From positions 1 to 41,467 of IMG/VR virus record IMGVR_UViG_3300042406_000242: a stretch of DNA of 41,467 nucleotides; one strand, given 5' to 3'. This document shows, in pieces, positions 7,303 through 15,324 of the stretch. The stretch comes from a virus. The notes beneath the pieces are model-generated. The model was not told the DNA's origin. It did not search any database and saw only the letters and a program-made list of their open reading frames with translations. The position numbers and the translations under genes were made by a program. The stretch's first letter is position 1. Every line of letters begins with the position of its first letter.

Positions 7303-8472
7303 ATGAACACAGTACAATTGAATGCAGAAGAGTTAAAAGGTTTTATCAAGCACATGGTAAATAATAATCAGCACATCCAAGCTCAGGGTAAAGTTCCTGT
7401 AGCTGTTAATATTGAGGGTGATGCTGGTCTTGGTAAGACTTCAACTATTTTACAATTGGGCAAAGAGCTTGGAATGGATGTTGTAAAACTTAATCTATCT
7501 CAGATTGAGGAGTTAGGTGACCTTGTTGGTTTTCCTGTTAAAGAATTTCTTGTAAAGAACCAAGAGGGTAAACAAAGATGGATTACTGAAGCTCAAGTAA
7601 ATGGTGCTCTTAAAGCAGGCTATACTGTAGCTGATAAAAGAATGTCTCATGCTGCTCCAGAATGGATTCAAGGTAAAGCTGAGGGTGGTTTTCTAATCTT
7701 GGATGACTATACTCGTGCTGACCACAGATTTATGCAAGCTACTATGGAGATTCTTGACCGTCAAGAATATGTATCATGGAAGCTTCCTAAGAACTGGCAT
7801 GTTATCTTGACTTCAAATCCAGACAATGGTGACTATAATGTAACTAGTCTTGACGTAGCTCAGAAGACCAGATTTATTTCTGTTGAGATGAAGTATGATG
7901 TAGCTGTATGGGCTAAGTGGGCTGAGACTGCAGGTATTGACGGCAGATGTATCAACTTCATGTTGATGCACCCAGAGCTTGTAACTCAACGTGTCAATCC
8001 AAGAGCTATTACTACATTCTTCAATGCTATTAGTTCTATTCCTAAGTTTGAAGAACAGCTACCATTGATTCAGATGATTGGTGAGGGTTCTGTTGGTGCA
8101 GACTTCTCTAGCATGTTTACTATGTTTATTAATAATAAACTAGATAAGATTATTTCTCCTGAAGATATCCTTACTAAGGATGAAGCATATGTAAAAGGTG
8201 CTATTGTATCTTCAGTAGGACAAGGTGATGATTTCCGTGCAGACTTATCCAGTGTCATTGCAACACGTGTAATTAACTATGCACTTACTGTTGCTGACAA
8301 AGGTGGAGTTCCACAAGCTATGATTGACAGATTGGCTAAACTAACTACAGAGTTTGATGGCTTTACAAATGACTTAAGATACTATATGGTCAAAGAGATT
8401 GTAAATGGTAACAAGGTTAAGTTTGCAAAGCTTATGCAAGATACTAACGTAGTTAAGATGGCAATTCAATAA
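7303..8472 (+). CDS. MoxR-like AAA+ ATPase
   Basis: A 389-residue AAA+ ATPase of the MoxR type. Walker A is GDAGLGKT at residues 39-46, Walker B is GGFLILDDY with Asp134-Asp135 (Asp replacing the usual Glu), and the sensor-1 strand is ILTSNP near residue 170. It continues with V-A-Q-K-T-R-F, in the arginine-finger region. The C-terminal 180 residues are helical. It follows the VWA/metallopeptidase gene after an A-rich spacer and is closed by a terminator hairpin, so the pair forms the end of a transcription unit. Its inferred role is ATP-driven remodelling of a client delivered by the VWA partner. Confidence 0.82.
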   Translation: MNTVQLNAEELKGFIKHMVNNNQHIQAQGKVPVAVNIEGDAGLGKTSTILQLGKELGMDVVKLNLSQIEELGDLVGFPVKEFLVKNQEGKQRWITEAQVNGALKAGYTVADKRMSHAAPEWIQGKAEGGFLILDDYTRADHRFMQATMEILDRQEYVSWKLPKNWHVILTSNPDNGDYNVTSLDVAQKTRFISVEMKYDVAVWAKWAETAGIDGRCINFMLMHPELVTQRVNPRAITTFFNAISSIPKFEEQLPLIQMIGEGSVGADFSSMFTMFINNKLDKIISPEDILTKDEAYVKGAIVSSVGQGDDFRADLSSVIATRVINYALTVADKGGVPQAMIDRLAKLTTEFDGFTNDLRYYMVKEIVNGNKVKFAKLMQDTNVVKMAIQ

Positions 8473-8477
8473 TAACT

Positions 8478-8505
8478 AAGGGGGTGTAACAGCCCCCTTT
8501 AATTT
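8478..8505 (+). terminator. Intrinsic terminator after the MoxR gene
   Basis: AAGGGGG at 8478-8484 pairs with CCCCCTT at 8493-8499 around an eight-base loop (TGTAACAG), followed by TAATTTAT. It lies six bases after the MoxR stop codon. Confidence 0.75.
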
Positions 8506-8511
8506 ATAATT

Positions 8512-9750
8512 ATGAAAAGAGCAGTATTTTTTGATAAGGAAGATGAAGTATTCAATGTAGATATAAAATATGTACTTGAAGACTCTTCAAAATTTGAAGT
8601 ATTTAACATGAGTAAAGGTTATATTCCTACACAAGGAGATACTATTTATCTTATGCCGGGTGTTAATATCCCAAGAGCAAAACTGAAAGACTTAGCCCTT
8701 AATCAAGGTATTAAGATTGTAAGAGATTCTGATAAAGCAAATGTTATAATTACAGGTAAAGCTACTCCTGGTAAAGTGTTACACGGTAATTGGTATTATA
8801 CAGCACCTATTGCTAAGATTGAAGAGTACCTTGATAAAGTAGACGTAGATGAGTATTATAAAGATAACTTACGCACAGCTTTATTGTCTTCAGAATCAGA
8901 CAATGTATATTTTAATTACAGTACTAAGGTTAGTATTACGAAACATGTAGTTACTAGTGTATTTACTGGAGCTTCTCATCACTATTATTATATAGATGAT
9001 GAGTGGAAACAGTTAATTGATAGCTGCCAAAACAAAGCAGTTTATGAAGAGGCTGAGTTGCTTGCCATGATTAATGGTGATGATGCTGTAACAATTACTA
9101 ATGAGGTATATACTCAGTTGCGTGAGATGTTTAAGAGCTCAGACAAGGACAATCATATCATGGCAATGGAGATTATGGCAAACTCTAACTATGTAGAGAG
9201 TGCATTGTATCTACTCATGCTTCTTGAAGAATATGGTTATAGAATTGCAGACTGTAATACTAAGAACCATGTTAATTTCAAATCTATGGTTAGTTACTTT
9301 GGTCTCAGGGTCAGAGACGTAGATTGTTTAGATCCAGATGATGTTTCTAAGAAATTAGTTTCACTTAATCTTCTTACCACAGAGTGGTTAAATATTCTTT
9401 TAAAATCTAGACTTGATTGGTTTATTACAAATATTGCTAGAAGTTCTACTTTTAATGTAGCAAGTATAGTTCCTACACTAGATGTTGCATCAGTAATTCA
9501 GTCGGAGTATAGAGCAGAGATTAGCTTTGATGATAAGAATCCAGTTTTAAACTTTTCTATTGGTGCTAATGAAGTTCCTGAAAAAATAGAAGAAATAAAT
9601 CAGGATGATTTAAGTACACCAGTTCTAGAAGAATTAAATGAAGAAGAAGCTGAAACAGATGCAATAGCTGAAGAATTAGTTCTTGAACCTATATCAAATA
9701 ACAATCAAATAGAAAAAACAAATGAGTCTACCGGCATTGACTGGTTCTGA
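8512..9750 (+). CDS. Unknown phage protein with acidic tail and terminal aromatic tip
   Basis: A 412-residue protein I do not recognise. The N-terminal half is mixed alpha/beta and includes V-I-I-T-G-K-A-T-P-G-K, which is not a true P-loop. Around residues 206-240 it carries the M-F-K-S-S-D-K-D-N-H helical module also found in the 5734-6135 product. The last 70 residues are strongly acidic and probably disordered (E-E-L-N-E-E-E-A-E-T-D), ending G-I-D-W-F. Such tails recall the protein-docking tips of ssDNA-binding proteins. It is the first gene after a terminator and overlaps the exonuclease gene by 29 bases. Confidence 0.75.
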   Translation: MKRAVFFDKEDEVFNVDIKYVLEDSSKFEVFNMSKGYIPTQGDTIYLMPGVNIPRAKLKDLALNQGIKIVRDSDKANVIITGKATPGKVLHGNWYYTAPIAKIEEYLDKVDVDEYYKDNLRTALLSSESDNVYFNYSTKVSITKHVVTSVFTGASHHYYYIDDEWKQLIDSCQNKAVYEEAELLAMINGDDAVTITNEVYTQLREMFKSSDKDNHIMAMEIMANSNYVESALYLLMLLEEYGYRIADCNTKNHVNFKSMVSYFGLRVRDVDCLDPDDVSKKLVSLNLLTTEWLNILLKSRLDWFITNIARSSTFNVASIVPTLDVASVIQSEYRAEISFDDKNPVLNFSIGANEVPEKIEEINQDDLSTPVLEELNEEEAETDAIAEELVLEPISNNNQIEKTNESTGIDWF

Positions 9751-10741
9751 TGAACTAGAATTATTTTACAAGAAACCATTCTGGTTTAGCTACAGTAGTA
9801 TTAATAAGCTATTGTTCTCACCTAGAATGTTTTACAGTCATTATGTTTTGAATCAGAGAGAAGATAGTACGGACGCGCACCTGGTAGCAGGGCGTGTCCT
9901 ACACTGTCTTTTATTTGAGCCAGACAGTTATGATAAACAATTTATTAGCATGCCAGGCAAATATCCTACGGATAGCCAAAGAAAGATTATTGATAATATT
10001 TTCAAGTATCATTGTACTGTTGGAAATGATTCATTATCTTTGGATGATTACTCTCAAGAAATACTCTCAGAATTAGTTACAGCAAATCTTTACCAGTCTC
10101 TTAAAACAGATACTCAAAGACTAGACAAAGTTCTCACAGAAGAAAATAAATCCTACTTTGATTTCTTAAAAGAAAGTCTTGATAAGACTATAGTAGATGA
10201 GGTTACTTTGAATAACTGCAAAGAATCTCTTATAGAACTAAAGTCTAATCAAGCAGTAAGATCTCTTTTGCAATTGGATAGAACTCCTAATGATGTTCAC
10301 ATAAAGACATTTAGTGAGCATATGATTAGTGTTAATCAGGAGCATTTACCGTTTGGTTATAAAGGTATCTTAGATAATGTGGTAATGGATTATGATTCCA
10401 AGACTTTATTTATTAATGACTTGAAGACTACAGGTAAAGACATTGCATCTTTTCCAGAGTCTGTAAGCTATTATAAGTATTGGATTCAAGCTGCTATTTA
10501 TCACAAGCTTGCCTGGGAGAATTTTATTAGACCGCTTCCAGATGCTGTTGAATGGAATATAGTAATTACATTCATAGTAATTGATAAGTATAATCAAGTG
10601 TATCCTTACCAGGTAAGCAAAGAAACATTAGAAATGTGGTTAGCTGATTTTGAAGACATAGAAGATAAATTAAAATATCACTATGAAAACAGAGAGTATA
10701 AGCTACCATATGAATTAGCTTTAGGTAATGTAACACTTTAA
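9722..10741 (+). CDS. PD-(D/E)XK exonuclease (RecE/Cas4-like)
   Basis: A 339-residue nuclease of the PD-(D/E)XK superfamily, related to phage RecE/exodeoxyribonuclease VIII-like proteins. The N-terminus has the family-like S-Y-S-S-I-N-K-L-L-F-S-P and A-G-R-V-L-H-C-L-L-F-E-P (His of the bridge motif). The catalytic core shows G-I-L-D-N with Asp218 and F-I-N-D-L-K-T with Asp233 and Lys235, followed by Y-W-I-Q-A-A-I-Y (Gln256, Tyr260), the QxxxY motif of RecB-type nucleases. It would resect DNA ends for recombination with the Sak4-like ATPase and SSB encoded upstream. The start at 9722 lies within the previous gene, which is usual in this tightly packed genome. Confidence 0.82.
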   Translation: MSLPALTGSDELELFYKKPFWFSYSSINKLLFSPRMFYSHYVLNQREDSTDAHLVAGRVLHCLLFEPDSYDKQFISMPGKYPTDSQRKIIDNIFKYHCTVGNDSLSLDDYSQEILSELVTANLYQSLKTDTQRLDKVLTEENKSYFDFLKESLDKTIVDEVTLNNCKESLIELKSNQAVRSLLQLDRTPNDVHIKTFSEHMISVNQEHLPFGYKGILDNVVMDYDSKTLFINDLKTTGKDIASFPESVSYYKYWIQAAIYHKLAWENFIRPLPDAVEWNIVITFIVIDKYNQVYPYQVSKETLEMWLADFEDIEDKLKYHYENREYKLPYELALGNVTL

Positions 10742-10743
10742 TT

Positions 10744-11310
10744 ATGGTAATAAATACGCTTTATAGGAAATACTTTCAAAAGTCCAAGATATTTTTATAT
10801 CCGCTCTTGGGAATTAAAAGAGGTACAAGTGTTGTTCCATCTGAGACTTATCTTGGATGGAATGATACATATACTTCTGAGGATATGAAACTAATATGTT
10901 TGTATGAAACTAGAACTGATTCAGAATATAAGAAGTTTGAGTCTAGTGTTTTATTAAAACATACTAGATTACATGATTATGTGGTTATTAATAAAGAGCA
11001 AAGTGTATTTATATTTGACTTTTCTGATTTAAAAGAAGATTGGAATCATTTAATTAATGGTAGATATAGTAAACTATCTAAACAAACTAAAGAAACTATA
11101 CTTAATTTCTTTGAGCAGTACAGTGGTAACTATGTTTATATTAATAGCTACTTAAATCCAGAAAATTGGTTTGAGAGATATGCAGAGATTCTAGGAGTTG
11201 ATAAAAAACTAATAGAAGAGGTAGGAGAATTATGTGATAAACCAGATCTTGATAAAGAATGTTTACTAATTGCAGTTGCAAATTTGGAAAACATAAAAAT
11301 TCTAGATTAA
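10744..11310 (+). CDS. Unknown phage protein (188 aa)
   Basis: A 188-residue protein of unknown function that follows the exonuclease after two bases. It begins with a basic, aromatic segment (NTLYRKYFQKSKIFLYPLLG), followed by W-N-D-T-Y-T and a beta-alpha body rich in Tyr, Phe and Asp. The C-terminus is a helical acidic segment. There are no Cys pairs and no nucleotide-binding loop. Neighbours suggest a role in DNA metabolism or host takeover, but nothing in the sequence is diagnostic. Confidence 0.7.
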   Translation: MVINTLYRKYFQKSKIFLYPLLGIKRGTSVVPSETYLGWNDTYTSEDMKLICLYETRTDSEYKKFESSVLLKHTRLHDYVVINKEQSVFIFDFSDLKEDWNHLINGRYSKLSKQTKETILNFFEQYSGNYVYINSYLNPENWFERYAEILGVDKKLIEEVGELCDKPDLDKECLLIAVANLENIKILD

Positions 11311-11331
11311 TTTGTAAAAAAATAAACCAAT

Positions 11332-11673
11332 ATGGAAAATAGTATGATGCTTATTAACTCTGAGTGGAGTGGTAAGCCAAGTTTTAGAGCCATTCCAGTG
11401 TCGGAAGGTTCCCCTTATGTAGAATGTATCTTTGACCCAGAGAGCAAAGTATTTGTAGTTATTTCTAAAACAAAGAGAAATACATTGCAGATGCTTCCTA
11501 AACTTGATGAGTATGGAGTACCTGTTACAGGTACAAAAGGAAACAAACAAGAACGTCACAAGCTTGAAGTATTTCAAGAGTATTACATTAGTGATGCAGA
11601 ATCTATTAAAGATTTAATTAATTTAATTGCAGTTAATAAAGATTTTGACTATCTTAGCTTTATTAATTCATAG
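11332..11673 (+). CDS. Unknown small phage protein (113 aa)
   Basis: A 113-residue protein preceded by an A-rich leader (tttgtaaaaaaataaaccaat) without a Shine-Dalgarno sequence. The first 60 residues look like a small beta-sheet (E-C-I-F-D-P-E-S-K-V-F-V-V-I-S-K), followed by a Lys-rich loop and a C-terminal helix. No known motif is visible. It ends with TAG and is followed by a strong terminator, so it closes the third transcription block. Confidence 0.7.
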   Translation: MENSMMLINSEWSGKPSFRAIPVSEGSPYVECIFDPESKVFVVISKTKRNTLQMLPKLDEYGVPVTGTKGNKQERHKLEVFQEYYISDAESIKDLINLIAVNKDFDYLSFINS

Positions 11674-11698
11674 CGAATTGTTTTAAAGGTGTAACAGT

Positions 11699-11731
11699 AA
11701 AAAAGGGTAAATTTATAGTTTACCTTTTTTT
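11699..11731 (+). terminator. Intrinsic terminator before the DNA polymerase gene
   Basis: AAAAAAGGGTAAA at 11699-11711 pairs with TTTACCTTTTTTT at 11719-11731 (13 base pairs with one G-U) around the loop TTTATAG. The A-rich foot and U-rich 3' arm are typical; it may work on both strands. Confidence 0.8.
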
Positions 11732-11769
11732 ATGCGGTAACGGGGGGACAGCTTAACTGAACAAATAGT

Positions 11770-13668
11770 ATGAGAACACATTGGGTAATGGACTATGAAA
11801 CTCTTAGTAATTGTTTCATAGCAGTATTTGAAGACATTAAGTCTGAACAAAGAGAAATCTTTGTAGTACATGAATCACAGAATGATATCTTAGAGCTTGT
11901 AGAATTCTTGCAGGGTAATATTGCAAGAGAAGAATGGCATGTATCTTTTAATGGTCTTGGATTTGACAGTCAGATTACTGAGTATATTCTCAGAAATAAA
12001 GACACTGTTATTCATAACACAGGAGAGTCAATTGCTAAATGGCTTTATGGTAAAGCTCAGGATATTATTGGAAGACAAAACCGCGGGGAGTTTTTAGAAT
12101 TTTCTCCAAGAGATCTTCAGATTAACCAGGTAGATGTGTTTAAACTAAATCACTGGGATAATAATGCCAAGAGAAGTTCTTTAAAGTGGATTCAGTATAC
12201 CATGGATTGGCATAACATAATGGACATGCCTATTCATCATACTAGTAAAATCACTGCAGAACAGATTCCAGAAGTTATTAGATATTGTATTAATGATGTT
12301 AAGTCTACCAAGCAAATTATGCAACTCAGTAAGAGCCAGATTGAATTGCGTAGACAACTAACAGAAGAGTATGGTATCAATCTCTTCAGTGCTTCTGAGC
12401 CAAGAATTTCTAAGGAGTTATTCCTGATGTTCCTGAGTGAACAGACTGGTATCAAAAGATGGGATCTTAGACAAATGAGAACCCATAGAAGTATGATTAA
12501 AGTAGATGAAATCATTCTACCATATATTGAATTCAAGACAGCTACATTTCAGAATCTTCTTAAAAAGTTTAAGGAAGTAGTAATCTTCCCGGGTCAGACT
12601 AAAGGAGGCTTTAAGTATTCTGTACAGTACAAAGGAGTCAAGACTGATTATGGTCTTGGTGGTATCCATGGTGCTAGAAGAAGCAAAGTCTATAAGTCTG
12701 ATGAGGATATGGTAATAATGACGTCTGACGTTACTAGTTTCTATCCCAATCTGGCTATTAGAAACAAGTGGGCTCCAGCACATTTACCACAAGATGAATT
12801 CTGCAGTCTGTATGAATGGTTTTTTGAAGAAAGAAAGAAGATTCCTAAATCTGATCCTAAGAATTATGTATATAAGATTATCTTAAACTCAACCTATGGG
12901 TTAAGTAATGATGAGAATAGCTTCCTGTATGATCCTGAATTTACAATGAGGATTACTATTAATGGTCAGCTGAGTCTATCAATGCTATATGAAATGATCT
13001 GTGAAGAGATTCCTAATGCAATTCCACTAATGCAGAATACAGATGGTCTTGAGACAATGATCCCAAGACAACATGTAGATAAGTATATGGAAATTTGTAA
13101 GAGATGGGAAGATCTAACTAATCTACAGTTAGAACATGATACTTATAGTAAGATTGTTCTCGGTGATGTAAATAATTACATTGCTGTTACTGAAGATGGT
13201 AAGTCTAAATGCAAGGGTAGATTTGAGTACAAAGATTTGGCCATGCATAAGAACAAAAGCTTTTTGATTATTCCTAAAGCTTTACATGCATATTTTGTAG
13301 ATGGAATAGATCCTGAAGACTTTATGAAAGCTAACACAGATATATTTGATTATTGTGGTGGCGTTAAGATTAAAGGAGACTGGTCATTCCATTTTCATAA
13401 AGTAGTAAATGGAGAGTATCAAGATATTCCTTTACAACATACTATTAGATATTATGTATCTAATAGTGGTGGTAAAATTGTTAAGAAAAACAATGAGGAC
13501 ATGCGGGCTATACAAGTAGAAGCTGGCAAATGGATGCAGACCCTTATGATTGATTATGAAAAGAAAGAGTTTGAGGAGTATGATATTAATCTCAAGTATT
13601 ACCTAGAGAAAGTAAGAAAAGAAATTGAGAACCTTGAACCAAGTACAAACCAACTAAGTTTATTTTAA
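11770..13668 (+). CDS. Family B DNA polymerase with 3'-5' exonuclease
   Basis: A 632-residue replicative polymerase. Exonuclease motifs are M-D-Y-E (Asp8, Glu10), F-N-G-L-G-F-D (Asn61, Asp66) and Y-C-I-N-D (Tyr172, Asp176). Polymerase motif A is S-D-V-T-S-F-Y-P (Asp320), motif B is K-I-I-L-N-S-T-Y-G (Lys369, Asn373, Tyr376, Gly377), and motif C is L-M-Q-N-T-D-G (Asp425) with Asn in place of the first Asp of the usual D-T-D. It is shorter than T4-like PolB. The last residues are N-Q-L-S-L-F, matching the bacterial beta-clamp-binding consensus. The gene follows a terminator and a 38-base leader, and is followed after one base by the DUF932-like gene. Confidence 0.9.
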   Translation: MRTHWVMDYETLSNCFIAVFEDIKSEQREIFVVHESQNDILELVEFLQGNIAREEWHVSFNGLGFDSQITEYILRNKDTVIHNTGESIAKWLYGKAQDIIGRQNRGEFLEFSPRDLQINQVDVFKLNHWDNNAKRSSLKWIQYTMDWHNIMDMPIHHTSKITAEQIPEVIRYCINDVKSTKQIMQLSKSQIELRRQLTEEYGINLFSASEPRISKELFLMFLSEQTGIKRWDLRQMRTHRSMIKVDEIILPYIEFKTATFQNLLKKFKEVVIFPGQTKGGFKYSVQYKGVKTDYGLGGIHGARRSKVYKSDEDMVIMTSDVTSFYPNLAIRNKWAPAHLPQDEFCSLYEWFFEERKKIPKSDPKNYVYKIILNSTYGLSNDENSFLYDPEFTMRITINGQLSLSMLYEMICEEIPNAIPLMQNTDGLETMIPRQHVDKYMEICKRWEDLTNLQLEHDTYSKIVLGDVNNYIAVTEDGKSKCKGRFEYKDLAMHKNKSFLIIPKALHAYFVDGIDPEDFMKANTDIFDYCGGVKIKGDWSFHFHKVVNGEYQDIPLQHTIRYYVSNSGGKIVKKNNEDMRAIQVEAGKWMQTLMIDYEKKEFEEYDINLKYYLEKVRKEIENLEPSTNQLSLF

Positions 13669-13669
13669 A

Positions 13670-14854
13670 ATGCCAAAGAAAATTAAAGAATGCAGCAAGG
13701 CACATTTGATTAGTGTGCCACTACCAGATCATGGAGATACTTATACAGTAATTAGCCATGAATCAGTTATTGATCACGTATATACAGAACTTGCTCAAGC
13801 AGGTTTTGGAATTGTATCTGAAGAGTATAGAGCTACTGCAGATGGTAATATTGCACAAGGTATCCACGTACTACAATATAACTCTGATCCTGAGTTATCT
13901 ATGATGTTTGCTTGGACTAATAGTTACAACAAACAAGTAAGATTTAAATGTGGTGTTGGTGCATATGTGAACCAGATTGGCACCACTATGGTCTGTGGCG
14001 ATATGGGTAGCTGGGCCAGAAAACATACTGGTACAGCAGATGAAGAGACTGTAGCTACAATTAAAGAACAAGTTGCAAATGCTCAGATGTATTATTCTCA
14101 GTTAGTAGCTGATAAGAATTTAATGAAAGATATCAAGATGAATAAGAGAAAGCAAGCTCAACTTCTTGGTATTTTGTTTGCTGAATATCAGATACTTACA
14201 ACTGAACAGGCTAGTATTGTAAGATCACAGATGGATAAACCAACACATGTGTTTGAAGACTCTAGCAGTCTATGGGCTTTCTATAACTATGTGACTACAG
14301 CTTTGCAGTCTTCTCACCCAAAAACATGGATGGAAGATCAAAGAGTTCTTCACTACTTTATCTCTAGTGTAAACAACTTTTCTAAACCACTTCCAATTCA
14401 ACCAGAATCTACAGTTAATGATGAGGAAGAAAAAGTTACTGATCCATTATTGACTAACTATGGTCAGCCTGAAAATCAGACTAATCTTTTAGTTCAAATT
14501 GCAGAAGCTGAAGAAATTGAAGCTGAGATTGTTCAGGCAGCATTAGCTATTGAAGCTTTTGAAGAAACAGTAACTTATACCGACCCAATGGGTAATACTT
14601 TTGAGGCACCAGTATTTGATACAATTGATCTTAACAAAGATACCAAGATGTCAGTTATGGTAAGTCCTTGTGCTGCACATGATGCTGAAAGTGAATTTAT
14701 GGATGGTATAGATGAGTCTATTGAACCTGTAGTAGTTTCATTAGAACCTACACCAGAAGATCATTTAGTATTTGAAACACAGCAAATAGAAACTGAAGAT
14801 GATTTTGCATTTGATTTCTCAGATGAGGAAGATGATGACTCAACATTCTTCTAA
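13670..14854 (+). CDS. DUF932-like phage protein with acidic C-terminal tail
   Basis: A 394-residue protein. The N-terminal 240 residues resemble the DUF932 family (phage/plasmid-like protein): a central W-T-N-S-Y-N-K-Q strand, then C-G-V-G-A-Y-V-N and R-K-H-T-G, matching the family's N-S-H-D, C-x-N and R-H-T positions. The family is widespread on mobile elements and suspected to act in DNA replication or repair. From about residue 245 the chain is very acidic and low in complexity, ending D-E-E-D-D-D-S-T-F-F, which looks like the docking tip of an ssDNA-binding protein. It directly follows the DNA polymerase (one-base gap) and precedes a terminator. Confidence 0.68.
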   Translation: MPKKIKECSKAHLISVPLPDHGDTYTVISHESVIDHVYTELAQAGFGIVSEEYRATADGNIAQGIHVLQYNSDPELSMMFAWTNSYNKQVRFKCGVGAYVNQIGTTMVCGDMGSWARKHTGTADEETVATIKEQVANAQMYYSQLVADKNLMKDIKMNKRKQAQLLGILFAEYQILTTEQASIVRSQMDKPTHVFEDSSSLWAFYNYVTTALQSSHPKTWMEDQRVLHYFISSVNNFSKPLPIQPESTVNDEEEKVTDPLLTNYGQPENQTNLLVQIAEAEEIEAEIVQAALAIEAFEETVTYTDPMGNTFEAPVFDTIDLNKDTKMSVMVSPCAAHDAESEFMDGIDESIEPVVVSLEPTPEDHLVFETQQIETEDDFAFDFSDEEDDDSTFF

Positions 14855-14887
14855 AAGCCTATAGTTAGGAACAATAAATATCAAAAG

Positions 14888-14930
14888 AAGAAAGGGGATG
14901 GCTTTTTAGTCATCTCCTTTTTTTTTAACT
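14888..14930 (+). terminator. Intrinsic terminator after the DUF932-like gene
   Basis: AAAGGGGATGGCT at 14891-14903 pairs with AGTCATCTCCTTT at 14908-14920 (13 pairs including two G-U) around a TTTT loop, followed by six more T residues. The A-rich bases upstream can extend the stem. Confidence 0.85.
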
Positions 14931-14937
14931 TTGATTC

Positions 14938-15324
14938 ATGAAAGAACAATTAAAAGCCGTAGAGCAATTCCATAATGCATTTGGACAAGAAAATGGTAAA
15001 TGGCCACAACCTTTATCAGAACATGAGTTTAATCTTAGACACTCATTAATGAAAGAAGAGAATGATGAATACTTAGAAGCTTGTTTTAAGAATTCACTAG
15101 TAGAAATTGCAGATGCATTGGGTGATCAATTATACATCCTCTGCGGGACTATTCTTAAGCATGGTATGCAACATATCATAGAAGATGTATTTAATGAAAT
15201 ACAAGCCAGCAATATGAGTAAATTAGGGGATGATGGCAAGCCTGTACTCCGTGAAGATGGTAAAATTCTAAAAGGACCTGGTTATTTTAGACCAGACCTA
15301 TCTAAATTCATTGAAGTAAAATGA
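14938..15324 (+). CDS. MazG-like nucleotide pyrophosphohydrolase
   Basis: A 128-residue all-alpha NTP pyrophosphohydrolase of the MazG/PRA-PH-like type. The metal-binding motif is visible as E-E-N-D-E-Y-L-E-A (about residues 39-47) followed by E-I-A-D-A-L-G-D-Q-L-Y (about 57-67), the E-x-x-E and E-x-x-D pair. The C-terminal part resembles the phosphoribosyl-ATP pyrophosphohydrolase-like phage proteins, with A-S-N-M-S-K and G-P-G-Y-F-R-P. Such enzymes clean or reshape nucleotide pools, or reduce host alarmone or non-canonical nucleotides during infection. It starts just after a terminator and shares ATGA with the thioesterase gene. Confidence 0.8.
   Translation: MKEQLKAVEQFHNAFGQENGKWPQPLSEHEFNLRHSLMKEENDEYLEACFKNSLVEIADALGDQLYILCGTILKHGMQHIIEDVFNEIQASNMSKLGDDGKPVLREDGKILKGPGYFRPDLSKFIEVK

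Noticed and set aside
8740-8800. T-G-K-A-T-P-G-K segment in the 8512-9750 protein as a P-loop
   Set aside because: The spacing is not GxxxxGK[ST] and there is no Walker B strand.
11302-11577. 91-codon frame on the - strand
   Set aside because: Opposite a compact + strand gene within a co-directional block; composition is that of an antisense frame.
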